NCBI RefSeq assembly: GCF_026225065.1 | Contig: NZ_JAMFSB010000044.1 | Span: forward strand, 1-56,789 | DNA length: 56,789 nt | Reading direction: 5' to 3' | Source of the DNA: Paraburkholderia sp. | GTDB lineage: Bacteria > Pseudomonadota > Gammaproteobacteria > Burkholderiales > Burkholderiaceae | Part shown: piece by piece, positions 1 through 7,522 of the stretch | Numbering within the stretch: position 1 is the first letter of the stretch | How the letters are laid out: each line of letters begins with the position of its first letter | Notes under the pieces: model-generated | What the model saw: the letters and a program-made list of their open reading frames with translations, nothing else | Told to the model about the DNA's origin: nothing | Database searches by the model: none | Position numbers and translations under genes: made by a program

Positions 1-140
1 ATGCCCGGCTGCGGCGATGCCACCATTGCTTCTTCGGTGACCAGCTTGACGGGCGCCGCGGCATAGGCGGATGCCGTTCCAGCTGCACCAGAAATAAATG
101 TAAGGATAACTGATGATGCAAGACAATATGAGAACTTCAT
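1..140 (-). CDS. N-terminus of an exported protein, cut by window edge
   Basis: Only the first 46 codons lie in the window. They begin with Met-Lys, a hydrophobic stretch and an Ala-rich end (…TASAYAAAP), a classical Sec signal peptide, so the product is probably periplasmic. The mature start reads APVKLVTEEAMVASPQPG. This resembles the N-terminus of exported alpha/beta hydrolases that begin with a conserved 'EE-x-MVPS-x-DPG' segment, but too little is visible to be firm. The start ATG is at 138-140 with a GGAG-containing leader just upstream. Family assignment is inference; the signal peptide is seen directly. Confidence 0.55.
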   Translation of the reverse strand, partial: MKFSYCLASSVILTFISGAAGTASAYAAAPVKLVTEEAMVASPQPG

Positions 141-581
141 TTACGTCTCCGTAAGCCGTTTTTCCGGCCGTCTTATTAGGATGGAGACGTCACTCTATCA
201 AGACCTGAGACATCATGTAAGAAGGTACTAAAAACTGGGCATAGGTCGACCCACCGGCTTGAACCGCGGAGATGCCGTAGAAGGCCCGCACAACGACACG
301 GATGGGTGTTTCCCAGGCAATTGACGCGCTGGCGGTTGCAAATGCTACCCCTGAGCAATTCAGAATTGCTAAAAACGTGTTGCGCCCGACCGACGGCGCG
401 TCTCGTATTGCTGTCGAAGATTGACGATAGTCGATCATCGCGTGCGCTGCGATAAAAGAGCGCCGTTTCTTTATGGAATACCTTGAAATCGTGAGTGAGC
501 CCGGAATGTCCGGGAAGCGTTGACTGGCGGAAGGCAGCCGATTCCAACTTTCGGTCGCAAAGCCGCGCTAGGTTTGGATCC
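141..581. other. No recognisable gene
   Basis: About 440 bases between the exported-protein start and the aldo/keto reductase fragment. Short open frames exist on the minus strand (for example 190-438), but none resembles a known family. The stretch follows directly on the broken end of the reductase and looks like scrambled or decayed sequence. Confidence 0.4.
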
Positions 582-899
582 CTCGCATGCCGCTCGGACA
601 TATTCGGGACGTCCGTTGACTGCGAGGGTCCCGTCGGCGGCGCGAGTCTGTCCGAACTTCGTCGCGATCAGGGCACGCGATCGCACATCCTTGAGCGCGC
701 GACCCAAGAGCAGTTCATTGGCGCCATCTCCATACATGTCGGAAGTGTCGAAAAGTGTGACACCCAACTCCACCGCACGATGTAGGGTCTTGACCGATTC
801 CTGGTCGTCACGGCCCGCGTAAAACGTCGACATGCCCATACAGCCGAGGCCGACCGCCGAGACGGCCGGACCATAACGGCCCAGTTTTCGCTGATTCAT
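582..899 (-). pseudogene. Aldo/keto reductase, 3'-truncated
   Basis: The first ~106 residues are a clear aldo/keto reductase N-terminus. The NADPH-barrel start 'LGRYGPAVSAVGLGCMGMS' is followed by the catalytic-region motif 'LFDTSDMYGDGANE' (Asp and Tyr of the active site) and 'ALIATKFG' with the catalytic Lys. After 'EYVRAACE' the family would continue with 'ASLRRLGVD…', but homology stops and the frame runs into unrelated residues before a stop near 471. About two thirds of a normal ~320-residue enzyme is missing, including the catalytic His strand and the cofactor-binding C-terminus, so a functional oxidoreductase is unlikely. The start ATG at 897-899 looks native. This is a remnant left by deletion or rearrangement. 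Confidence 0.8.
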
Positions 900-965
900 T
901 GCAGCACATCCTCTCTGGATTGCAAAAGCAGTTTGCGCCTGCAGACCGGGACGGGCGATAACCCC

Positions 966-1616
966 TCAGCCTTCCGACAGCTTTTTCAGGCGCGTAATCC
1001 ACAATTCATGTCCGTCGTGCAGGCCAGCCGGATTCGATTGACGGCTCGCTATCGCGCCGGGTCCTTTAGTGGCCTCTTCGGTCACGACGTGGCAGGACTG
1101 CGCGTCGGGTACGAGCAACCACGTGTGGTATGCCGCGACCTTCGGCCCATAGCCGAACCAGCCGAGCCTCGTTCCCGGCACGTATTCGGCAACGGTGCTG
1201 CGGATCTGAACGCCAAAGGTGTCCCATGTGAAATGCGTATGCGGCCCGAGCCGCGCCGCGCCGCCGGCGAACCTCACGTTGTGCGAATTGGGATACCACG
1301 ACGGCCAGCGCGAAGCGTCGAGGAGATGGGCCCAAACCACGCTGCACGAAGCGTCGATATTGATCTCGTTGTGCGAGAACACGTCGGCATGTGCGGGGTC
1401 AGGCGTACCGGGCCAATGAATCTGGGCTGATCGCTGGGCCAGATCCTGATCAACCTGATCGGCGAAAGCCACCTGCATTAACGGCAGCGAGGAAACGGCC
1501 AACGCACCGGCAAAAAGAACGGCGTCGCGCGGCAGCGAACGGCGACCGCTCGCGCGCTGCGTTCCCGGTGTCACCACGCGACGAAAACGATCGATAAAAC
1601 CCGGCGCAAAACGCAT
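966..1616 (-). CDS. Exported SRPBCC (START-like) family protein
   Basis: A 216-residue protein. The start ATG at 1614-1616 follows an AGGAG box at good spacing; a longer frame upstream lacks such a site. Residues ~25-55 form a basic-then-hydrophobic segment (RRSLPRDAVLFAGALAVSSLPLMQVAFA) that looks like a signal or anchor. The rest is a typical SRPBCC/polyketide-cyclase-like fold: 'INIDASCSVVWAHLLDASRWPSWYP' is the family's opening strand and helix, followed by alternating strands around a ligand cavity ('GPHTHFTWDTFG', 'TRLGWFGYG'). Such proteins bind hydrophobic ligands; the ligand here is unknown. It lies among stress and detoxification genes on the same strand. Confidence 0.75.
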   Translation of the reverse strand: MRFAPGFIDRFRRVVTPGTQRASGRRSLPRDAVLFAGALAVSSLPLMQVAFADQVDQDLAQRSAQIHWPGTPDPAHADVFSHNEINIDASCSVVWAHLLDASRWPSWYPNSHNVRFAGGAARLGPHTHFTWDTFGVQIRSTVAEYVPGTRLGWFGYGPKVAAYHTWLLVPDAQSCHVVTEEATKGPGAIASRQSNPAGLHDGHELWITRLKKLSEG

Positions 1617-1681
1617 GATTCGCTCCTGCAATTTCCAGACATTGATTGATCGAAACTGCCGCGACGTTTCGCGGCAACTCA

Positions 1682-1885
1682 TCAGACGGCAATCAGACCG
1701 CCGCCGTCCACGTGCAAGGTAGCGCCGGTCGTGAAGCCATTGCTCGATACGAACAGGATGGCGGCCGCGACGTCCTCGGGTGTGCCGACCCGGCCTACCG
1801 GCAAGCGGTGGCTCTGGCGCGCATACATCGCGTCACGCTCGGCCTGGTCCATCGCATCCCATAGCGGCGTAGCGACGATGCCCGG
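1682..1885 (-). pseudogene. C-terminal remnant of a short-chain dehydrogenase
   Basis: The minus strand reads PGIVATPLWDAM, then 'RLPVGRVGTPEDVAAAILFV' and 'TTGATLHVDGGGLIAV' before a stop. This is the universal C-terminal third of classical SDR enzymes (substrate lid, then the 'G-x-DGG' tail). The Rossmann nucleotide-binding half and the YxxxK catalytic motif are absent, and the fragment starts abruptly next to the stop of the downstream-facing DJ-1 gene. It is a non-functional leftover. Confidence 0.8.
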
Positions 1886-1894
1886 CGATTCCGC

Positions 1895-2557
1895 TCATTT
1901 CAGCAGCTCCAGCACGCGCTGCGCCGCGGAAACCGACGAGGCGGGGTTCTGCCCGGTCACCAGCGTACCGTCCACCACGACGTGGGGATGCCAGTCGGCG
2001 GCGCTCGTGTAGACGCCGCCAAGACGACGCATTTCGTCTTCGATCAGGAACGGCACGACGCCCGTGCCATGCGCCGCCGCTTCCTCGCTGTTGGAAAATC
2101 CAGTGACGCCGCGGCCATCGACGAACGGCTTGCCGTCGACTCCCGTCACGCCACGCAGCACCGCCACGCCATGGCAGACTGCTGCAACAGGGCGCCCCGC
2201 GCCGTTCATACGTTCGATTAGATCGATCGACGTCTCGTCATCGGCAAGGTCGAAGACCGGGCCAAGACCGCCGCTGTAAAACACAGCGTCATAATCGCTC
2301 CATGTAAGCGTCGCAAGTGCAACCGTATTGGCGAGCGCATGCTGCGTATCGACGTCCGCCAAAAAGCGTCGCGTCGCATCGGTCTGCGCGAAGTCCTCGA
2401 GACTTGCCGGATCGATGGGTGCAGCGCCCCCTTTCACGGAAGCGAGCGTGATATGAGCGCCCGCCTCCCGAAACGTGTAATACGGACCGGCCAGCTCTTC
2501 GAGCCAGGTGCCGGTCTGGCGGTCCGTGCCCGGAACCAGTCCGGTCGAACTAAGCAT
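1895..2557 (-). CDS. DJ-1/PfpI family type-1 glutamine-amidotransferase-like protein
   Basis: Encodes ~220 residues of the class-I GATase-like/DJ-1/PfpI superfamily. The nucleophile elbow 'AAVCHGVAVL' carries the reactive Cys, with 'YDAVFYSGGLGPVFDL' before it and the C-terminal 'LVTGQNPASS' signature seen in Hsp31/YajL-like and ThiJ-type proteins. These are usually glyoxalase-III, protein-repair or chaperone-like enzymes acting in the cytoplasm. The start is uncertain: ATG at 2555-2557 is chosen, but conserved residues (KERNILI) lie in frame just upstream, so a non-ATG start (ATT/CTG) a few codons earlier is possible. It begins 44 bases after the NmrA-like gene and is probably co-transcribed with it. 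Confidence 0.85.
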   Translation of the reverse strand: MLSSTGLVPGTDRQTGTWLEELAGPYYTFREAGAHITLASVKGGAAPIDPASLEDFAQTDATRRFLADVDTQHALANTVALATLTWSDYDAVFYSGGLGPVFDLADDETSIDLIERMNGAGRPVAAVCHGVAVLRGVTGVDGKPFVDGRGVTGFSNSEEAAAHGTGVVPFLIEDEMRRLGGVYTSAADWHPHVVVDGTLVTGQNPASSVSAAQRVLELLK

Positions 2558-2600
2558 GATCAGAATGTTTCTCTCTTTTGACGGCAGCGATAAGCTGCGA

Positions 2601-3482
2601 TTAATGTCGGGCCCGCCCAACGAGCTCGGCCAGGACGTTTTCGAGCGACGTTCCGCCCGGGGTCGTTTCACCAGCGGGGCGCTCGAACGAAATCCACCTG
2701 TCGTTGAAACCACGCAGCATTTCGGACATTGCACTCGCCGAGCCCTGCGTCAGGCCCCACGAAAGCCAGGTGTCAGTCCAATGGGTCTCGGGCAACACCT
2801 CTGCGCGCACCGCGCGCCCCAGTACCTTCGCGAAGGTCATCGCGACATCGTTCGGCGAATAGCGGCGCGGACCTTCCAGTTCGACGACACGTTGACCACT
2901 CCAGTCGGAACTCAGTGCGCTTGCGACGGCCGCGCCCACGTCGGCTGTGGCGACCATCGGAACCGGTGCGTCGAGCGGGGTCAGCATGCTCGGCAGCACG
3001 CCGGACTCGCTGACATGAGGGACAAGGCCCGCATAGTTCTCCATGAACCAGCCTGCGCGAATTGAAGTGACATTGGGCAGGCGTGCAAAGCGGCGTTCCA
3101 TGGCGTGAAGCTTGAGGATGGCCCCGGTGCCGTGTGGACGATGCGCACCGATCGACGACAGCAGCACCACCCGTCGAGGGCCGGCTTTGCCCACAGCCTC
3201 ATCCAGCGCGTCGAGTGAGCGCTCGTTCTCGGCAAACATGTTGTCGGCCGCAAACCACGTGGGTGTCATCAGATAGACGGCATCGGCGCCCGCAAAGGCT
3301 TCCGTCAACGCGTTCACGTCGTTGAGATCGCCAAGGAACGGCTGCCCGCCGCGCTTGCGCCAGATCTCGGCATGCGCCTCGCTTCGCACATACGCCCGTA
3401 CGGTATGCCCATTCGCCAGCAGCCTCGCAGCGGCGGCGGAACCGACGTTCCCCGTCGCTCCGATTAACGTGTAAGTTCTCAT
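2601..3482 (-). CDS. NmrA-like NAD(P)-binding oxidoreductase
   Basis: 293 residues. 'MRTYTLIGATGNVGSAAAARLLANG' at the N-terminus is the atypical GxxGxxG Rossmann motif of the NmrA/extended-SDR family, followed by 'HTVRAYVRS', 'GDLND' and 'GADAVYLMTP', as in YtfG-like NAD(P)H:quinone reductases and redox sensors. The start ATG at 3480-3482 follows a TGGAG box; a 17-codon longer frame has no ribosome site. The gene heads a two-gene unit with the DJ-1 protein downstream (44-base gap). Pairing NmrA-like and DJ-1-like genes suggests a response to electrophiles or carbonyl stress, which is inference. Confidence 0.85.
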   Translation of the reverse strand: MRTYTLIGATGNVGSAAAARLLANGHTVRAYVRSEAHAEIWRKRGGQPFLGDLNDVNALTEAFAGADAVYLMTPTWFAADNMFAENERSLDALDEAVGKAGPRRVVLLSSIGAHRPHGTGAILKLHAMERRFARLPNVTSIRAGWFMENYAGLVPHVSESGVLPSMLTPLDAPVPMVATADVGAAVASALSSDWSGQRVVELEGPRRYSPNDVAMTFAKVLGRAVRAEVLPETHWTDTWLSWGLTQGSASAMSEMLRGFNDRWISFERPAGETTPGGTSLENVLAELVGRARH

Positions 3483-3664
3483 TGATAATGCTCCAGTGTG
3501 TTGGGCCGCGTAGAGGTCCCGCGTGTCGACCATTCAACTACCAACGACGGCCTCAATAAAGGCGGCCCGGCTTGAAGGACTCTTTTGAATTGCTTGATAA
3601 TGCAAAGCTCGTAGATATCTGACGTACGCTGACGCCAGCGCAATCAAAGCGTTCGCATCACCGC

Positions 3665-4531
3665 TCAATGAGCCGTCAGGGTACGTAATGTCAAATCAGC
3701 CAGTGCTGCGTCGGAAGCAGGGTTCTGCCCTGTGATTAGCTCGCGGTCCTGTATCACGTTCGGCGCCCATCCCGATACCGAAGACATCTTGCCCCCGGCT
3801 ATCGTCAGTCCATCCTCGGGGGTGAAAAGCGGATCGGCATGAAACACGTTACTGGCTGCGATGGACTCCTCTTCGTTGCTGAAGACCGTCATCTGGTAGC
3901 CACGATAAGTCCAGCCCGAAGCGAGCCGCTTCGCCTTCGCGATGTTGTCGCTGCGCAGCGCCGCCTGATACGCGGGCGCATCATGTAGCGTGGAGAGCAG
4001 CGCTACCGGGCCGTGACACAGAAGCACCGTCGTGCGCTTGTGCCGATGAAAGTCACGCAGGATCGTGCCGAGATCACGGTCGGCCATCAGATCGATCATC
4101 GGCGCCGGTCCACCCGGAACGAAGACCGCTTTGTACTGACTCAGGTCCTGGCGCGCGACATCGCTTAACTTCAGCGGGTGGGCCAGGCCGGTCAGCGTGC
4201 CCTGATAGCGTTCCGCCTCCTCGAGCGCCTGCTGGCTGCCACCGAAATAGTCGGCAGACAGCGAAGTCTGATCGACAGCGGGCGTATTGCCTTCCGGGTT
4301 CGCGAATACCAGTTCATAACCGGCGTCGGCAAATTTACGCGCGGGTATCACGAGTTCATTGAGGTAATAACCCGTTGTAAAGCTTTTATCGCCCTTCAAG
4401 GGCAATTCCTGTTGGCTGGACAGGACGATCAGGATTTTTCCTTTCGACTGCTGTGCCGACGCAGCGAGCGAGTGAAACTGGGTCAGGCAAACAGCCAATA
4501 CACAGAGCACCATTCGTTTGAATGAGTTCAT
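3665..4531 (-). CDS. Exported DJ-1/PfpI family protein
   Basis: 288 residues. The start ATG at 4529-4531 has a GGAAG box upstream. The N-terminus has a Sec signal peptide (MNSFKRMVLCVLAVCLTQFH, then LAASAQQ), so the protein is probably periplasmic. The mature part is a DJ-1/PfpI domain: 'GKILIVLSS', 'YKAVFVPGGPAPMIDLM', nucleophile elbow 'TTVLLCHGPVALL' with Cys, 'VFSNEEE' and the tail 'ELITGQNPASDAA'. It is a paralogue of the cytoplasmic protein at 1895-2557. It is transcribed divergently from a LysR gene with a 306-base shared intergenic region, so that regulator is its likely controller. Confidence 0.85.
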   Translation of the reverse strand: MNSFKRMVLCVLAVCLTQFHSLAASAQQSKGKILIVLSSQQELPLKGDKSFTTGYYLNELVIPARKFADAGYELVFANPEGNTPAVDQTSLSADYFGGSQQALEEAERYQGTLTGLAHPLKLSDVARQDLSQYKAVFVPGGPAPMIDLMADRDLGTILRDFHRHKRTTVLLCHGPVALLSTLHDAPAYQAALRSDNIAKAKRLASGWTYRGYQMTVFSNEEESIAASNVFHADPLFTPEDGLTIAGGKMSSVSGWAPNVIQDRELITGQNPASDAALADLTLRTLTAH

Positions 4532-4837
4532 GAGACTTCCTTTGATTTTTTGCGTGGACGCGCACGTCAAGGCTTCAGTTCGGGTCCGGCGAAGCACGAC
4601 GTTCGGCTGATGGGTATTGGATTCGTTATCGAGGCACAGATAAAGACACCGGCACTAAACTCACTATTTTGCGACGCTTGATAATCACTCATGTCGTCCG
4701 GCGGATCTGGCGGCCCGGGCGGCGCGAGCAGCGGTTGCGCAAGGGCGGGAGTTCGTGGTCCAGGCATACCTGGCCAGTTTCGTCTAATTGTTACAATGTC
4801 TCCGGCCTTAAAAAAGACCATCACGCTGAGGGTGAGA

Positions 4838-5716
4838 ATGGACCGACTGACCAGCATGGAAGTCTTCGTCACCGTGGTAGATCGCGGCAGCTTTACCGCG
4901 GCAGCAGAGATCATCGGCGCGTCGACCACCTCGATCACCAACCACATCCAGGCGTTGGAGCGCCGACTCGGCACGCGTCTGCTCAACCGCACGACGCGGC
5001 ACCTCAGCGTCACGGAAATCGGTCAAGCGTTTTACGAGCAGTGCGTCGACATCCTCGGCAGGGTCAATGCAGCGGAGGTTGGGGCTCGCGAGATGCACGC
5101 CGTGCCGCGGGGCCGCCTGAAAATCAGCGCCCCCATTGCGCTAGGCTCGTATCTACTGTTTCCGGCGCTCAGTGCGTTTCTCAAGGCTTATCCGCAGGTC
5201 GAAATACAGCTGATGTTGAACGACCGTCTGGTCGATCTGGCCGATGAAGGATTCGACGTTGCATTCCGCTTCGGCGATCTGGCTGATAGCGGCCTCGTCG
5301 CGCGGCGACTGCGCAATCTTGGCCGTATGGTCTGTGCGGCGCCGGAGTATCTCGCGCTACATGGGACACCGAACGCACCGGAGGACCTGAGCGCACACAA
5401 CTGCCTTGCATTCCACTACGTTCAACCGGAACGCGAGTGGCATTTCAGCCAGCCGACGCCGCACACGGTTCCCGTCTCGGGACAATTGTCCGTCAACAAC
5501 GTGCAGGCCCTTCTCGCGGCGTGTTTGAACGGCATCGGCATTGCGATGCTGCCGGACTACGTTGCCGACGAATACATAGACGCAGGCCAGCTCGTACGGC
5601 TATTCCCGGAGCAGGACTTCTCTCGCGCGCCCTTGCAGTTGGTGTACCTGCCCGACCGGCAAATGACGCCAAAGTTGCGAAGCTTCGTCAACTTTGTGCT
5701 GGAACGTTTCTGCTGA
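4838..5716 (+). CDS. LysR-family transcriptional regulator
   Basis: 292 residues. The winged HTH covers residues 1-60 ('MDRLTSMEVFVTVVDRGSFTAAAEIIG', 'STTSITNHIQALERRLG', 'LLNRTTRHLSVTEIG') and the periplasmic-binding-protein-like effector domain follows ('RGRLKISAPIALG', 'PQVEIQLMLNDRLVDLADEGFDVAFRFG'). This is the CrgA/AaeR-type subgroup common near oxidoreductases. ATG at 4838 with a GAGGGTGAGA leader is preferred over an in-frame start at 4691, which adds a Gly-rich non-conserved extension. It is divergent from the exported DJ-1 gene and probably regulates it and possibly the NmrA/DJ-1 pair. Confidence 0.93.
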   Translation: MDRLTSMEVFVTVVDRGSFTAAAEIIGASTTSITNHIQALERRLGTRLLNRTTRHLSVTEIGQAFYEQCVDILGRVNAAEVGAREMHAVPRGRLKISAPIALGSYLLFPALSAFLKAYPQVEIQLMLNDRLVDLADEGFDVAFRFGDLADSGLVARRLRNLGRMVCAAPEYLALHGTPNAPEDLSAHNCLAFHYVQPEREWHFSQPTPHTVPVSGQLSVNNVQALLAACLNGIGIAMLPDYVADEYIDAGQLVRLFPEQDFSRAPLQLVYLPDRQMTPKLRSFVNFVLERFC

Positions 5717-5753
5717 TGGCCGGCCGCACGAGACCTCAAAATAGGCGATATCG

Positions 5754-5883
5754 CTATGTCAGTCCACGGGATGATTCAAGCGCACCCGGCGCGTGCATTT
5801 GCGTATCGATGACACCCGGCGCGATCGCATTCACCTTGACGTTGCTCGCCGCACGCTTGAAGCGATCTTTGGCGGCCAATTAA
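5754..5883 (-). pseudogene. Short remnant of a short-chain dehydrogenase
   Basis: About 40 codons read LAAKDRFKRAASNVKVNAIAPGVIDTQMHAPG and then stop. 'VNAIAPGVI-T-M' is the conserved SDR segment after the YxxxK helix. Everything before and after is gone. It sits between the 3' end of the LysR gene and the 3' end of the MocR gene. Confidence 0.7.
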
Positions 5884-5916
5884 CGGCTAGGCAGCGACGT
5901 GATTCACACAGTAGGA

Positions 5917-7407
5917 CTAGAGTATCGCGTCAATCGCATATGCGAGTTCGCTAAAGGCCGGCGCTATCTCTTCATCCGCCACGCACGCATAGCCGAGCAA
6001 CAAACCCGACGGCGCCTGCGCCGGCCGCGCGTAATACCCGGACAACGGCCGCACGACAATATTACGCTCCAGCGCAGCAGCAGCCACCAGGCGATCATCG
6101 CTGCCTTCGGGCAGCTGGATCACCAGATGCAGGCCAGCATCGCCACCCACGGCCGGCAGCGCGTCTCCATAACGTTGCGTGGCGGCGTCGAGCAAAGCCT
6201 GGCGGCGCTGGCCGTAGAGCGTGCGCATCTTGCGAATATGCGATGTGAAATGCCCTTCGTTGATGAACTCCGCGAGGATCGCCTGCTGCAGCAACTGGCC
6301 CTCCCGATACAACTCGGCACTCGCGGTGCCAAAGCTCTCCGCCAACACGCCAGGCACGACCATATAGCCGATTCGCAAGCCCGGAAACAAGGTCTTGCCG
6401 AAGCTACCCACGTAAATCACCTGCTCCGACGTATCCAGGCCTTGCAGCGAAGCCAACGGCCGGCTGCCATAACGAAACTCACTGTCGTAATCGTCCTCGA
6501 TGATCCAGCACCGGTTCTGCCGCGCGTACTCGAGCAGCATGCGGCGCCGCGCCAGGCTCATCACCGTGCCAAGCGGATATTGATGCGACGGCGTGACGAG
6601 CATCAGCTTCGGTGGCTGCGCAAGGTCGTCGGCGGAAGGATTGATGCCCTCGTCATCGACGGGTATCGGTCGCGATTGCAGGCCCGACACGTGCAAAACA
6701 CTACGCACGCCCCAATAACACGGGTCTTCGGTCCAGATCACGTCGCCTGGATCGGACAGCAGGCGCACGGCCAGGTCGACGGATTGATGAATCCCTGTCG
6801 TGACGATGATCTGCTCCGGCGTGCAATGCACCGAACGCGACGCGCGCAGATAGTCGGCCAGCGCGTGGCGCAGCGAAGCCAGTCCACCGCCCGGTGCATA
6901 CGTGAGCAGGTCGGGGCGCACGCTGCGCCAATACTTGTTGTGCAAACGGGTCCAGACGCGCGCCGGAAAGCGGGTGACATCCGGCACGCCAGGCATAAAG
7001 GCACCCCACTGACGTTTCGACACGCCCGCACCCGCGACCAGCCGCGCGCCGCGGACGGAAAGCGCCCGCCTTACCTGCGCAGGTGGCGCGGACTGTGTCG
7101 CGGGTGTTCCCACGTCGCGCACGCCGACGATCTCGTCCGGTGCGCTATCGGCAACAAAGGTGCCGCGCCCCGTGCCTGAGCTCACATACCCTTCGAGCGT
7201 CAATTGCTCGTACACCTGCGTGACGGTATTGCGCCCGATGCTTAACTCCTGCGCCAGCAGCCGCGAGGACGGCAGCTGGCTGCCCGCCGGCAAATCCCTC
7301 GACAGGATCGCCTGCTGCAGCAGGCGATGCAGCTGACGGTAGATCGGCTGGCCGTTGCCCCGTTCGAGGCGCTGCGCCAGCCAATCGGACAAAACGCTCG
7401 CGCTCAT
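5917..7407 (-). CDS. MocR/GabR-type regulator (GntR HTH fused to class-I aminotransferase domain)
   Basis: 496 residues. Residues ~15-85 are a GntR winged helix ('GQPIYRQLHRLLQQAILS', 'LAQELSIGRNTVTQVYEQL', 'GYVSSGTGRGTFV'). Residues ~130-495 are a fold-type-I aminotransferase-like domain with the PLP Lys at ~338 in 'VGSFGKTLFPGLRIGY' and the Asp in 'WIIEDDYDSEF'. In Bacillus GabR, this architecture senses GABA plus PLP and activates gabTD. Here the gene is divergent from gabT, with TGGCTC repeats between them, so it very likely controls gabT-gabD and itself. The full length matches the family. Confidence 0.92.
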   Translation of the reverse strand: MSASVLSDWLAQRLERGNGQPIYRQLHRLLQQAILSRDLPAGSQLPSSRLLAQELSIGRNTVTQVYEQLTLEGYVSSGTGRGTFVADSAPDEIVGVRDVGTPATQSAPPAQVRRALSVRGARLVAGAGVSKRQWGAFMPGVPDVTRFPARVWTRLHNKYWRSVRPDLLTYAPGGGLASLRHALADYLRASRSVHCTPEQIIVTTGIHQSVDLAVRLLSDPGDVIWTEDPCYWGVRSVLHVSGLQSRPIPVDDEGINPSADDLAQPPKLMLVTPSHQYPLGTVMSLARRRMLLEYARQNRCWIIEDDYDSEFRYGSRPLASLQGLDTSEQVIYVGSFGKTLFPGLRIGYMVVPGVLAESFGTASAELYREGQLLQQAILAEFINEGHFTSHIRKMRTLYGQRRQALLDAATQRYGDALPAVGGDAGLHLVIQLPEGSDDRLVAAAALERNIVVRPLSGYYARPAQAPSGLLLGYACVADEEIAPAFSELAYAIDAIL

Positions 7408-7410
7408 GAT

Positions 7411-7468
7411 TGGCTCCTACATTCTTATAAAAATGGCTCTGAATATAAGAGCCAAACTTCATTATAGT
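7411..7468. promoter_or_regulatory. GabR-like operator repeats and gabT promoter region
   Basis: TGGCTC occurs as a direct repeat at 7411-7416 and 7434-7439 (23-base period), and an inverted copy AGAGCCA lies at 7448-7454, giving the dyad TGGCTCT-N7-AGAGCCA. A −10-like TATAGT at 7463-7468 points towards gabT. MocR proteins bind direct repeats near the divergent promoter; assignment of these repeats to the neighbouring regulator is inference. Confidence 0.6.
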
Positions 7469-7522
7469 GCTGCATGTGCTGCGCTGGATGCGCGGCCTCG
7501 ACAAAAGCGAGGAGCAAGAGAA

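Noticed and set aside
190..438. 82-codon minus-strand frame next to the reductase fragment
   Set aside because: No family resemblance and no ribosome site; it sits in scrambled sequence next to a broken gene.
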